Source: an uncultured Bacteroidales bacterium
GTDB taxonomy: Bacteria > Bacteroidota > Bacteroidia > Bacteroidales > F082
Direction of reading: 5' to 3'
Length of the DNA stretch: 41,679 nt
NCBI GenBank assembly: GCA_900317055.1
Contig: ONFF01000026.1
Span: forward strand, 1 to 41,679
This document shows, piece by piece, positions 15,357 to 24,231 of the stretch. Position 1 is the stretch's first letter, and each line of letters begins with the position of its first letter. Both the position numbers and the translations under genes were made by a program. The notes under the pieces were generated by a model that was not told the origin of the DNA, searched no databases, and was given only the letters and a program-made list of their open reading frames with translations.

Positions 15357-16198
15357 TCATTTGCCAAAAACGGTTTTGAAGAACTCCACCGTGTGGGCAA
15401 CGACTTGCTTGCGGCGGCGGGTGATGGTGTGGTTTTCGCCTTCCACTACTTTGAGGGTGGCATGGGAGCCGTAGGCCTCCAAGTATCGCTCGCTGCACCA
15501 CATCGGCACGATGCCGTCGCGGTCGCCATGAAGAAGAAGCACAGGACCGTGGTAAGCCGCCGCCGTGCCATAGATGTCGAGCTGTTGCGTGGTGACGAGA
15601 TACTCGCGCCCCAACTTATACAATCCCCAACAGCGGATGTATTCCGGCGGGTCCTTAGGTCAAATTTTGCGTTAAAGAACTTACCACCCTGACAGGCCTC
15701 CTTGATGACCGAACCTGGAGCAATCAGTACCACACCCGACGGCACGGTGCTTTCGGCAGCCAAACATCCCGCTGCCATCGAGGCAACGACACCGCCTTGC
15801 GAGTGGCCTAGCAGGCCCACGCCATTCACATACGGCAGGCTCTGAACATAATCCCAGACGGCGCGTGCATCAGCCAGTTCCTTCTCAATGGTCATGTCTT
15901 GCTTGCGGCCATCGCTCTTGCCGTGTCCGTCAAAGTCGAAGCGGATGGAGGCGACGCCGGCTTGGGCAAGACCTTTCGCGAGCTGCGGCATGGGGCCATA
16001 GTCCTTGCTGGAGAAGATGCCGTGCATCAGAATCACCATCGGGCATTGGTCTTTTGTTTGATCAAACCCATCGGGCAAAGTTACTTTGTAGGCAATCTCG
16101 CCTTGAGGACCTCGGATGGAGGCTTTTTGCGCTTGGCAACCCGATAGAAACGCCAAGCCCAGTACTGCCAGAAGTAGATATCTAACGAATTGTCTCAT
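15357..16198 (-). pseudogene. Frameshifted alpha/beta hydrolase lipoprotein
   Basis: The N-terminal part (start 16198) has a lipoprotein signal MRQFVRYLLLAVLGLAFLSG with lipobox Cys21, an MHGIF oxyanion segment and the nucleophile elbow GHSQGG. After NAKFD the frame changes. The rest continues in another frame as PKDPPEYIRCWGLYKLG, with the acid D in HGDRDGIVP and the catalytic H in ENHTI, to the stop at 15357. Restoring one G at 15658-15659 (plus strand GG to GGG) joins them into a normal hydrolase of about 280 residues. So this is either a recent pseudogene or a one-base error. The family resembles dienelactone hydrolase/esterase lipoproteins. Confidence 0.88.
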
Positions 16199-16264
16199 AA
16201 AGAGATAACGCTGATTACTGCGGTTTATTGTAATTTGATTAAATGCCGATGATGGAATATTTTA

Positions 16265-16272
16265 TACATTTG
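16265..16272 (+). promoter_or_regulatory. -7 box TACATTTG
   Basis: TACATTTG matches TAnnTTTG and lies 19 bp upstream of the ATG at 16292. A TTTG at 16234-16237 is somewhat too far away for a standard -33 element. Confidence 0.5.
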
Positions 16273-16291
16273 CAGCAACAATACTATTCTG

Positions 16292-16963
16292 ATGAAACCA
16301 AACTTGTTTTTTCAAGCGATAACGAAATTTTTCCTCGGCGTCATCATCTTGGGTCTGCTCATCTTTCTTCCTGCAGGCTCGCTGCACTATTGGCAGGGCT
16401 GGCTGCTGATGGGCATTTTGTTCGTCCCCATGTTCATCGCAGGGCTGGTTATGATGGTCAAAAATCCTGAACTATTGCATAAACGGTTGAACGCCAAGGA
16501 ACAGGAAAAGGAACAAAAAACCGTCGTGGCACTGAGTGGCTTGCTATTCATTGCCGCCTTCATCATCGCAGGTTTCAACTGGCGCTTCCAGTGGTGTGTG
16601 CTGCCGAATGGGGTCGTGTGGATTGCAGCCGGCCTTTTCTTGGTGTGCTACCTACTTTATGCGGAAGTCCTGCGCGAAAACACCTACCTCTCACGCACCA
16701 TAGAAGTACAAGAGCACCAAAAAGTCATCGACACAGGGCTTTATGGCATTGTCCGCCACCCGATGTACATGGCCACCACCCTCCTCTTCCTGATGATGCC
16801 TTTGGTACTGGCCTCACCGATTTCGTTTGCGATTATGCTGTTGTATATCCCTTTGATAGCCAAACGTATCCGCAACGAAGAAGCCGTGCTTGAGCAAGGG
16901 CTGGAAGGCTACAGCGAATACAAACAACGGGTGAAATACAAGGTTTTGCCTTTTATTTGGTGA
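16292..16963 (+). CDS. ICMT-family membrane methyltransferase
   Basis: This 223-residue protein has five or more membrane helices. The isoprenylcysteine carboxyl methyltransferase-like core is seen at VIDTGLYGIVRHPMYMATTL, then AKRIRNEEAVLEQGLEGYSEY and YKVLPFIW. The RHPMY and E-E motifs bind SAM in this superfamily. The substrate is unknown. It is read from its own -7 box, divergent from the broken hydrolase gene. It is longer than the related protein at 1393-1878 and shares only the C-terminal motif with it. Confidence 0.88.
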   Translation: MKPNLFFQAITKFFLGVIILGLLIFLPAGSLHYWQGWLLMGILFVPMFIAGLVMMVKNPELLHKRLNAKEQEKEQKTVVALSGLLFIAAFIIAGFNWRFQWCVLPNGVVWIAAGLFLVCYLLYAEVLRENTYLSRTIEVQEHQKVIDTGLYGIVRHPMYMATTLLFLMMPLVLASPISFAIMLLYIPLIAKRIRNEEAVLEQGLEGYSEYKQRVKYKVLPFIW

Positions 16964-17014
16964 AGTTATGAAAAAACATAAGCTGTATTCTAGCAAGAAT
17001 AGCAAAAAGTAGAA

Positions 17015-17069
17015 TTGAGAATTTTTCTAATAACTTTTGAGAATTTTTATTAGTAGATTTGAGAATTTT
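17015..17069 (+). promoter_or_regulatory. Three TTGAGAATTTT direct repeats, 22-bp period
   Basis: TTGAGAATTTT occurs at 17015, 17037 and 17059. The spacing is exactly 22 bp each time, about two helical turns, so all copies face one side of the DNA. The third copy ends 3 bp before the -7 box at 17073. This is a strong candidate operator for the ATPase gene. Confidence 0.7.
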
Positions 17070-17072
17070 CTC

Positions 17073-17080
17073 TATTTTTG
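17073..17080 (+). promoter_or_regulatory. -7 box TATTTTTG of the DUF4143 ATPase gene
   Basis: TATTTTTG matches TAnnTTTG, 20 bp before the ATG at 17101. The 22-bp repeats occupy the -33 region. Confidence 0.6.
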
Positions 17081-17100
17081 CATCATAAAATCAACTTGTT

Positions 17101-18300
17101 ATGTTTAAAAGACCGCAATTTGATGAATTAAAGTCGAGACTATCGGAACCAAAAGATAAAATCCAAACAGTATCAGGACCCCGCCAAGTGGGTAAGTCGA
17201 CGATGGTCAAGCAGGTGTTGCAAGAAATCGACATTCCATATTTGTCGGTCAGTGCAGACAATGTGCCAAAGACAGACACTTTTTGGATTAGCGAAATGTG
17301 GGCCACAGCACGCGCTAGAATGAAGGCTGCTAATGCACAAGAGTTTCTGTTGGTCATCGATGAAGTGCATAAACTAGACAATTGGAGCGAAGCCGTCAAG
17401 AAAGAATGGGATGACGACGTGAGAAATGACATCAATATGAAAGTGGTCATTTTGGGTTCTTCGCGGTTGTTGCTAAAAGACGGCCTGACAGAATCGCTGG
17501 CAGGACGTTATGAACTAATACGCATGCCGCACTGGAGTTACAACGAGATGCGTGAGGCTTTCGCTATGGACTTAGACCAGTATGTCTACTTTGGTGGCTA
17601 TCCTGGTGGAGCCAAATACATCAATGATGAACGTCGTTGGCGAAGATATATTAAGGACAGCATTATTGCGCCCGCCATTGAACGTGACATCCTTACGACG
17701 AAGACTATCTACAAACCCATATTGATGCGACAACTCTTTGATTTGGGATGCATGTACTCTGGCAAGGAACTTTCTCTAAACAAGATGTTGGGGCAATTGC
17801 AGGATGCTGGTAATGTGACTACGCTGGCAGGCTATCTCAACACATTGGGAGAAGGACGTCTCCTCTGCGGTCTTCAGAAATATGCACAAGACGAAGCGCG
17901 CAAATACAATTCCGTTCCAAAACTTATGGTTTACAATACAGCACTACTCACAGCACAAACCAGTACAACATTTCACAAGACCTTTACCATGCCTGCCTTA
18001 TGGGGTAGATGGGTAGAAAGCGCAGTCGGTGCTTATCTGCTCAATCAAGCCGACGAATACGACTACAAGTTGTACTATTGGCGCGAAAACAATGATGAGG
18101 TGGATTTCGTCATAGAGTACAGCGGACAACATATTGCCATTGAAGTGAAGAGTGGAAGGCGTGGCGCAAACGAAGGCTTGAAGACTTTCACAAACAAGTT
18201 TCATCCCCAACAGTCTTTTGTTGTCGGAACAGATGGTGTCCCTATCGAGGAATTCCTTACTTGGAACTTAGGAAATCTGTTTGAATCTAAACCAATATAA
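17101..18300 (+). CDS. AAA ATPase with DUF4143 domain
   Basis: This 399-residue protein has a P-loop GPRQVGKS (26-33) and Walker B FLLVIDEVHKL near residue 80. The SSRLLLKDGLTESLAGRYE sensor region is typical of this ATPase family. The C-terminal DUF4143 part ends in a PD-(D/E)XK-like motif: EVDFVIEYSGQHIAIEVKSG. These proteins are very common in Bacteroidales, often in many copies, and their role is unknown. The gene is AT-richer than the genes around it and starts downstream of a repeat operator, which suggests autoregulation. The HAD gene follows 9 bp later. Confidence 0.88.
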   Translation: MFKRPQFDELKSRLSEPKDKIQTVSGPRQVGKSTMVKQVLQEIDIPYLSVSADNVPKTDTFWISEMWATARARMKAANAQEFLLVIDEVHKLDNWSEAVKKEWDDDVRNDINMKVVILGSSRLLLKDGLTESLAGRYELIRMPHWSYNEMREAFAMDLDQYVYFGGYPGGAKYINDERRWRRYIKDSIIAPAIERDILTTKTIYKPILMRQLFDLGCMYSGKELSLNKMLGQLQDAGNVTTLAGYLNTLGEGRLLCGLQKYAQDEARKYNSVPKLMVYNTALLTAQTSTTFHKTFTMPALWGRWVESAVGAYLLNQADEYDYKLYYWRENNDEVDFVIEYSGQHIAIEVKSGRRGANEGLKTFTNKFHPQQSFVVGTDGVPIEEFLTWNLGNLFESKPI

Positions 18301-18309
18301 TTACTACTC

Positions 18310-18981
18310 ATGAAACCCAAACTCGTTATCTTCGACCTCGACGGCACGCTGCTCGACACCATCGATGACCTCAAAGAGGCCGTCAACCACGCCATGAGCT
18401 TGAGAGGTTTTCCGACCTTTACGCGAAATGAAGTCATGGCTATGGTCGGCCACGGCGCCCGCAACCTGATGCGAAAAGCTTTGCCCGTTGGCCATAAAGA
18501 CGACGACATGGTAGATGCCGCATACAACGACTTCAAGGCCTACTACATTAGCCACATCGACAAGTACACAAAGCCCTTTTCTGGCATACAAGACCTCTTG
18601 GCCAAGTTGCACCAAGAAGGCGTAATGCTGGCCGTCGCCTCCAACAAGTTCCAAGAAGGCACAGAGCACCTCATCAAGGAGTTCTTCCCCGAGATTCCCT
18701 TTGTAGCGGTCTTGGGCGGTCGCCCCGACTTTCCCCTTAAGCCCGACCCCGAGATTGTTGGCGAGGTGCTGCGCAAGGCGGGTGTCAATAAAGAGGATGC
18801 TGTCATGGTCGGCGACTCCGATACCGACATGGAGACCGCTGCCAACGGCGGCATCATGGGCATCGCTGTGAACTGGGGGTATCGGAATATGAAAGAAACG
18901 GCCCTTCGACAGACTCAAGGACCTCAACGCATGAAAGTGGTAGAAACCACTGAAGAACTACAACAATTGCTACTGCCATGA
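18310..18981 (+). CDS. HAD-superfamily phosphatase, phosphoglycolate phosphatase-like
   Basis: This 223-residue HAD hydrolase has motif I FDLDGTLLDT with its nucleophile and acid aspartates, a helical cap, motif II VASNK, motif III KPDPE and motif IV VGDSDTDMETA. This matches Gph-like phosphatases, which remove phosphate from phosphoglycolate or similar small metabolites. The segment ALRQTQGPQR near residue 200 is encoded by a repeat found again at 29536-29558, inserted in frame after the conserved core. The Vsr gene starts inside its stop (ATGA). Confidence 0.9.
   Translation: MKPKLVIFDLDGTLLDTIDDLKEAVNHAMSLRGFPTFTRNEVMAMVGHGARNLMRKALPVGHKDDDMVDAAYNDFKAYYISHIDKYTKPFSGIQDLLAKLHQEGVMLAVASNKFQEGTEHLIKEFFPEIPFVAVLGGRPDFPLKPDPEIVGEVLRKAGVNKEDAVMVGDSDTDMETAANGGIMGIAVNWGYRNMKETALRQTQGPQRMKVVETTEELQQLLLP
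18902..18924 (+). repeat. Dispersed repeat in HAD gene
   Basis: This is a copy of the element that begins CCCTTCGACAGGCTCAGGG at 29536, differing at two of 23 bases. It encodes the peptide LRQTQGP within the HAD phosphatase tail. Confidence 0.75.
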
Positions 18982-19562
18982 CTGACAAGATGACTCCTGC
19001 TCAGCGCCATTACGTGATGTCGCGCATCCACGGCAAAGGCACCAAGCCCGAGCTTAAGGTCAGGCAATGGTTGTGGCGGCACGGCTACCGTTATCGCCTC
19101 AATGTAAAGAGCGTGCCAGGCAAGCCGGATATTGTCATGCGGCGGTATCGGACAGCGATATTTGTAAATGGGTGTTTCTGGCATGGTCACTTCGTTCATT
19201 TCGGAGTTGAGAGTTTAGGGTTGAGAGTTGAGAGTCAGTTGGAAGTGGAAAGTGGAGTGTTGAAAGTAGATAGTTCGCAGTGCTGTAAGATTCCGCAGAC
19301 GAACCGTGAGTTTTGGGTGAACAAGATCAAAAGAAACCAGGAGCGCGACCAACGCAATTATCAAATGCTGCACGACAACGGCTGGCAGGTCATCGTCATT
19401 TGGGAATGCCAACTGACACCCAAACGCATCGAGGAGACGATGCTCCGCGTGGAATTGTTACTCAACGAGCATTTCTTAGCTTTGCACCAGCCCAAACCAG
19501 TGCCTTATCAACAGCAAGAAGAAAGCGAAATCCCCATGGCGGCAGAAGAGGTTCAAAAATAA
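18978..19562 (+). CDS. vsr: Vsr-like very short patch repair endonuclease
   Basis: This 194-residue protein matches Vsr, which nicks DNA at T:G mismatches produced by deamination of 5-methylcytosine. Seen in order are MTPAQRHYVMSRIHGKGTKP, PGKPDIV with Asp51, IFVNGCFWHGH with His69, and IPQTNREFWVNKI. Between the last two, residues 77-100 are an insertion with repeated VES motifs that is not part of the family. It is encoded by a GTTGAGAGT-type tandem repeat. The insert falls near the active site, but the frame is kept. The partner methyltransferase may be dcm at 3061, about 15 kb away. Confidence 0.9.
   Translation: MTDKMTPAQRHYVMSRIHGKGTKPELKVRQWLWRHGYRYRLNVKSVPGKPDIVMRRYRTAIFVNGCFWHGHFVHFGVESLGLRVESQLEVESGVLKVDSSQCCKIPQTNREFWVNKIKRNQERDQRNYQMLHDNGWQVIVIWECQLTPKRIEETMLRVELLLNEHFLALHQPKPVPYQQQEESEIPMAAEEVQK
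19203..19277 (+). repeat. GTTGAGAGT-type low-complexity repeat inside vsr
   Basis: Tandem imperfect units such as GAGAGTTTAGG, GTTGAGAGTTGAGAGT and GGAAGTGGAAAGTGGA run for about 75 bases. They are in frame and contain no stop. Similar simple repeats are common between genes in Bacteroidales. Confidence 0.75.
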
Positions 19563-19642
19563 TTTGCCTCATAGGTTGAAAAAAAGGATGTCAGCCACTA
19601 TATTAGAAATGACAGCCATCCGTATCTGTCCGAAAAAACCAT

Positions 19643-19650
19643 TATCTTTG
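19643..19650 (+). promoter_or_regulatory. -7 box TATCTTTG for sbcDC
   Basis: TATCTTTG matches TAnnTTTG and lies 20 bp before the sbcD ATG at 19671. Confidence 0.55.
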
Positions 19651-19670
19651 TCATCCCAAAACCATAGCCA

Positions 19671-20975
19671 ATGAAAATATTGCACACTGCCGACCTGCAC
19701 ATAGGTCAAATCCTCTACCAAAACTACGATCGCTGCGACGAGCACCTCCATTTCTTCGACCAACTGACGCGATGGTGCAAGGAAGAACAACCCGATGTCC
19801 TGCTTGTGAGCGGCGATGTGTTCGACATCCAGCAGCCGTCGACGGCCACGAAAAAACTGTTCAACGAGCAGTTCGTAAAGCTCCAAAAAGAGATGCCCTA
19901 CATGCACATCGTCATCACTGCCGGCAACCACGACTCAGCTTCGCGTCTCCAAGCCGACAGCGATGTGTGGACCTTCTCAAACACCCATCTGGTGGGTGTG
20001 GCACCTTCGTTGACCCTCGACGAGGGGTGGCAGGACGACTACATCATTGAGCTACCCAGCGGCTTCATCATCGCCATGCCTTACATGCTCGGCGACCGTT
20101 CGCAACAGCTGCAGTCTGTGCTCGATTGCGTGGCCCAGCGCAACACCGACGATCGCCCCGTCGTCATGATGGGACACCTCGCAGTGACAGGATCCGACAT
20201 CACGGGACACGACTTCGAGATTGGCACACTCAAGACCCAAAGCCTCGCTTCGCTCGGCACAGGCTACGACTACCTCGCCCTGGGCCACATCCATAAGCCA
20301 CAGACCTTGGGACACCCTGAAGACTCCATGACCATGGAAGCCATCACCTACCCTGCCCCTGTGGCACGCTATTCGGGTAGCGCCCTCCACGTCAGCTGCG
20401 ATGAGACCTATCCCCATACCGTTAGCCTGGTCGACATCGACCACCATGGTGGCCAAGTCACCGTGCGCCAACTGCGTATCGACGAGTTGCGACATTTCTA
20501 CACATTGCCTGAAGACCCCAATGCTGCCTTCGCTGATGAAGAAGAGGCATTAGAGGGCGTCAGGACCTTCTGCCAAACGGTTGGCCGCGGCTACATTCGT
20601 CTCAAGGTGCAATACAGCGCCGACCTATCGGCCAATTTCGCCCAGAAAGTATACGACATCTTGGAGAGTCGTGGCAACGAAGTGCGCTACAACCCCAAGA
20701 CCCTCTGGATCGGTGAGCCCGAGAAGAGTCAAGATGAAATCAAGCAGACATTTGAGTTGGCCGAGTTGCAGCAAATGAACGACCCCATAGAGTTCATCGA
20801 GAAGACCCAGACACAATACCCTAAGCTCGATCTTCAATTCCTTCACGACGCCATCAAAGAAATTGAAGCCGAAGTGGAACGCATCAAAGAGAAAGAGGCA
20901 GCAAAACAAGCAAAGAAGACCAACGACAGCACTACCGACGACACCACCAACCCAGAACAAGACCAAGAGAGATGA
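19671..20975 (+). CDS. sbcD: Exonuclease subunit SbcD
   Basis: This 434-residue calcineurin-like nuclease is the Mre11-type subunit of SbcCD, which opens hairpins and degrades double-strand ends in the cytoplasm. The metal-binding motifs are present in order: ILHTADLHIGQ, LLVSGDVFDI, TAGNHDSASRL, VVMMGHLAVTG and ALGHIHKPQ. The C-terminal 60 residues are charged and end in a Lys/Asp-rich tail. Its stop overlaps the sbcC start (ATGA), so the subunits are coupled. Confidence 0.96.
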   Translation: MKILHTADLHIGQILYQNYDRCDEHLHFFDQLTRWCKEEQPDVLLVSGDVFDIQQPSTATKKLFNEQFVKLQKEMPYMHIVITAGNHDSASRLQADSDVWTFSNTHLVGVAPSLTLDEGWQDDYIIELPSGFIIAMPYMLGDRSQQLQSVLDCVAQRNTDDRPVVMMGHLAVTGSDITGHDFEIGTLKTQSLASLGTGYDYLALGHIHKPQTLGHPEDSMTMEAITYPAPVARYSGSALHVSCDETYPHTVSLVDIDHHGGQVTVRQLRIDELRHFYTLPEDPNAAFADEEEALEGVRTFCQTVGRGYIRLKVQYSADLSANFAQKVYDILESRGNEVRYNPKTLWIGEPEKSQDEIKQTFELAELQQMNDPIEFIEKTQTQYPKLDLQFLHDAIKEIEAEVERIKEKEAAKQAKKTNDSTTDDTTNPEQDQER

Positions 20976-23900
20976 ACATCAAAGAGTTACATATCAGAAA
21001 CATCGCCTCCATCGAGAAGGCGGACATCAATTTCGAAAAAGACCTGAACGAGCCCTATAACGACACGCCTGCTCCCATTTTTCTTATTTCTGGCGACACT
21101 GGTGCCGGTAAGTCGGTCATCCTCGACGCCATCGCGATGGCCCTCTACAAGACCACACCCCGCCTCAGCGGAGTGAACAACACCACTAACAACGAGTTCG
21201 TCAACGCAGCAGGCGAGAAAGTGCGTGTGGCTAGCATCCAGCAATACACGCGACTGGGTATCGCTCCCAAAGAAGAATGCTACAGCATGGTTGTGTTTGA
21301 AGGCAACGACGGTAAGACCTACACCGCCAAACTCTCATTAGGCCTTTACAAAGGCAACAAAAACGCCGAAGGCATCAGCCCCATCAAATACAATAAACCT
21401 GAGTGGTTGCTCATGGTTGACGGTCACAGCTACAGCAAAGATGGCGACATCAGAAAGATGATCATAGATGCCGTAGGGCTCTCGTTCGACCAATTCAGCC
21501 GCATGGCCATGCTGGCCCAAGGCGAGTTCGCCTCCTTCCTCACCGGCGACAAAGAAAAGCGCGAAACCATTCTCGAGCGACTCACCAACACCAAGCACTT
21601 CACCGACTACGGCAACGCCATCGCCAACCTGCACAAACAAGCCAAAGGCCACATGATCAGCTGCAAAGATGCATGCAAACTCGAGGAAGGACATATCATG
21701 GAGGAAAAAGACTTGGCCCTGCTACTGCAAGAGAAGCAAGAAAAGGAGAAGCAAAAGAACGAACTCAGCGAAAGCATCAGCGCACTTGGGCAGCAGATCA
21801 CCCAGCTCGACCTCATCGAGACAAACCAAAAAGCCATCGGTGACGCGCATGCACGACTCACTCGCCTCGAAGACATCACCACATTGCAAGCCACCTTTGC
21901 CTCCCTTGCCTCCGACCTCGTTGACAGAGAAAGAAAACTCGACACACTCAACGAGGCCAAAAAAGAAGACGACCAATGGCTTGAGGCCCGCAAAGAACAA
22001 GAAGAGCTATATACCAAGTCGGGAGAATACCTCCTGCAGCTGAACCAACTGAAGGAGAAAAGCGAAAAAATCAAACGGTTAGAACAACAAAAAAAGGCTG
22101 CCGAAGGACAAGTGAAAGCCCTGCAAACAGCCTTGAAAACCGCCAACGAACAAGTCGAACAGGCTCGTCAAGCCGTTGCGAGCAAGCAGAAGGCCATCGA
22201 CGAGAAGGCCCAACAACGCACAGCACTGCATCCCGAAGAAATCAACCAAAGGTTGGGACAACTCCGCGACGAAAAAGCCAAACTCGAGCAGCTTCAATCC
22301 GACATCCAGCAATACAACCAAAAATACAAAACACTACAAGAACTCCTCGCCGAAATCGAGGATGACAAGAAAACACTTGAGACGCGGCAACAGACCCTGA
22401 AACAAAAAGAGGAAGCCTTACAACAAACCAAAGAGGCCTATGAGCGCGCCAACGCGCAATATGTCACCATGGGCAGCAGCATCGAGGAAACGATGGTCGC
22501 CTTGCGCCAACGACTCGTCAAAGACCATGTCAAGACCTGCCCCCTTTGCGGCCAAGGCATCGCGCATGAGCTGTTGTCGACCGATGACTTCAAACATATC
22601 ATTACCCCGCTTGAGGAAGAGAAAAACCGGTGCAAACAAGCGATGGACGAGGCAGAAAAGGAACGCAAAGGCGCCAATAGCGCCTATGACACCTTCAAAG
22701 GCACCGTCGACAACAAGGAAAAACAAGCCACCCGTCAACAAGAGGAAAACAAAAAAGAACATCAACGCATAGTAGGTGTCGCCGACAGCCTTCACCTCGA
22801 CCGTGAGCAGAAATACCCAACGCAAATCGAGGCACGATTGAAAGCCGTCGAAGACGAAACCACATCATTGAACCAGTCATGGGAAAAGGCCGAGACGCTG
22901 CAAAAGGAAATCAACAGCCTGATAGAGCAGAGAAAACCGTTGGACAAGGCCAAAGAAGAGGCCGACAAGACACAAGTGAATGCAACAAAAGCCTTTGAGA
23001 GCAACGACAAAGACATCAAAGACTACGGCACACAAATCGCCGAGGCCGAGACGAAAAAGGCAGAACTAACCACCCTGCTATCGGCTGCGCTGAAGCCTGT
23101 CTATCCCGACTGGGTCGACGACATCGACGCCACCAAAACACGACTTGATGATGCTGCCAAAGAATACAAAGCGATGAAGACACGCCGCGACGACAAAGCA
23201 GCCAAAGCCCAACAAGCCAAGATATTAATCGACAGCATCCGCAACATCAAGGGCAGCCTCATCGAGAAGCATCCCGAATGGAATGTGGCCTACAATGGTG
23301 CAGAGCATCCGTCTTTCGACATCACAAAGGAATGGAGCTCTCTGCTGGCCGATGTCAGCCAAAACCTCTCCGACATCGCAAGCCAGCGCACGGCCATTAT
23401 CAACGCCCAAAAAGCCATACAAGCGGCTCTTACCGAATTGAAAGTAGAGAAAGAGGAAGATCGTCCAAATAAAGAGGAACTCGAAGCGCAAAAAGGAACC
23501 ATGGAGACCACCAAAGAAACGCTCGTCGAACGCCTCGGAGCCATCCAAAGCCAACTGGACGAAAATGCCCGTAACCAAGACAAAGTCAAAAACGCCAAAA
23601 AGGAGTTGGAGAAGGCTGAAGAGAACCTAAATAAGTGGGATGTCCTCAACGAATACTTCGGCGGTACGCGTTTCCGCACCCTGGTACAGACCCATGTGCT
23701 TCGGCCCCTGCTCAACAATGCCAATATCTACCTGGAGAAAATCACCAAACGCTACGAACTCACCTGCAGCGAAGAGAACGAGCAGCTTTCGATCCTGGTA
23801 CTCGATAATGACAACAAGAAACAGGTGCGCAGCGCGACCCTCCTCTCGGGCGGCGAGCGTTTTATGGTCTCGCTCGCCCTCTCCTTGGCACTCTCGTCAC

Positions 23901-24142
23901 TCAACCGTCCCGACCTCAATGTCAACATCCTGTTTATCGACGAAGGCTTCGGCACCCTCGATGAGAAGAGCCTCGACTCCGTCATGGAGACCTTGGGCAA
24001 GTTGCAAGAGATTGCCGGACTGCAGGACCGCCGCGTGGGCATCATCTCGCACCGCAGCGAGCTTGAGGAACGCCTTCCCGTGCAGATTCGAGTGGAGAAG
24101 CGAGGCGAAGGACGTAGTCAAGTCACTATAACAAACATGTAG
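20972..24142 (+). CDS. sbcC: Exonuclease subunit SbcC
   Basis: This 1056-residue SMC/Rad50-like ATPase pairs with SbcD. Walker A is GDTGAGKS (41-48) after KADINFEKDL. Two long coiled coils follow, broken by a zinc-hook CPLCGQ at 523-528. The C-terminal ABC part shows ATLLSGGERFMVSLALSLAL and the Walker B FIDEGFGTLD. All parts are present, so the protein is complete and probably active in end-processing. It follows sbcD with a 4-bp overlap and ends at 24142, with no further gene in the operon. Confidence 0.96.
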   Translation: MNIKELHIRNIASIEKADINFEKDLNEPYNDTPAPIFLISGDTGAGKSVILDAIAMALYKTTPRLSGVNNTTNNEFVNAAGEKVRVASIQQYTRLGIAPKEECYSMVVFEGNDGKTYTAKLSLGLYKGNKNAEGISPIKYNKPEWLLMVDGHSYSKDGDIRKMIIDAVGLSFDQFSRMAMLAQGEFASFLTGDKEKRETILERLTNTKHFTDYGNAIANLHKQAKGHMISCKDACKLEEGHIMEEKDLALLLQEKQEKEKQKNELSESISALGQQITQLDLIETNQKAIGDAHARLTRLEDITTLQATFASLASDLVDRERKLDTLNEAKKEDDQWLEARKEQEELYTKSGEYLLQLNQLKEKSEKIKRLEQQKKAAEGQVKALQTALKTANEQVEQARQAVASKQKAIDEKAQQRTALHPEEINQRLGQLRDEKAKLEQLQSDIQQYNQKYKTLQELLAEIEDDKKTLETRQQTLKQKEEALQQTKEAYERANAQYVTMGSSIEETMVALRQRLVKDHVKTCPLCGQGIAHELLSTDDFKHIITPLEEEKNRCKQAMDEAEKERKGANSAYDTFKGTVDNKEKQATRQQEENKKEHQRIVGVADSLHLDREQKYPTQIEARLKAVEDETTSLNQSWEKAETLQKEINSLIEQRKPLDKAKEEADKTQVNATKAFESNDKDIKDYGTQIAEAETKKAELTTLLSAALKPVYPDWVDDIDATKTRLDDAAKEYKAMKTRRDDKAAKAQQAKILIDSIRNIKGSLIEKHPEWNVAYNGAEHPSFDITKEWSSLLADVSQNLSDIASQRTAIINAQKAIQAALTELKVEKEEDRPNKEELEAQKGTMETTKETLVERLGAIQSQLDENARNQDKVKNAKKELEKAEENLNKWDVLNEYFGGTRFRTLVQTHVLRPLLNNANIYLEKITKRYELTCSEENEQLSILVLDNDNKKQVRSATLLSGGERFMVSLALSLALSSLNRPDLNVNILFIDEGFGTLDEKSLDSVMETLGKLQEIAGLQDRRVGIISHRSELEERLPVQIRVEKRGEGRSQVTITNM

Positions 24143-24185
24143 TTTTTCCAGTTGACACCCAAGCAACAGTGACTACTTGGAAAAA
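24143..24185 (+). repeat. Hairpin after sbcC
   Basis: TTTTTCCA (24143-24150) and TGGAAAAA (24178-24185) form an 8-bp inverted repeat, with an inner CCAAG/CTTGG pair. No T-run follows on the plus strand, so a role as terminator is uncertain. Confidence 0.35.
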
Positions 24186-24231
24186 GACAACCAGTGGTTG
24201 CCGGGGAGTGGAGTCCGTGAAGAAATAAGCT

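Noticed and set aside
18978-19562. Vsr as part of the first defence island
   Set aside because: It is 15 kb from dcm and lies in a backbone operon with the HAD gene; only a functional link is possible.
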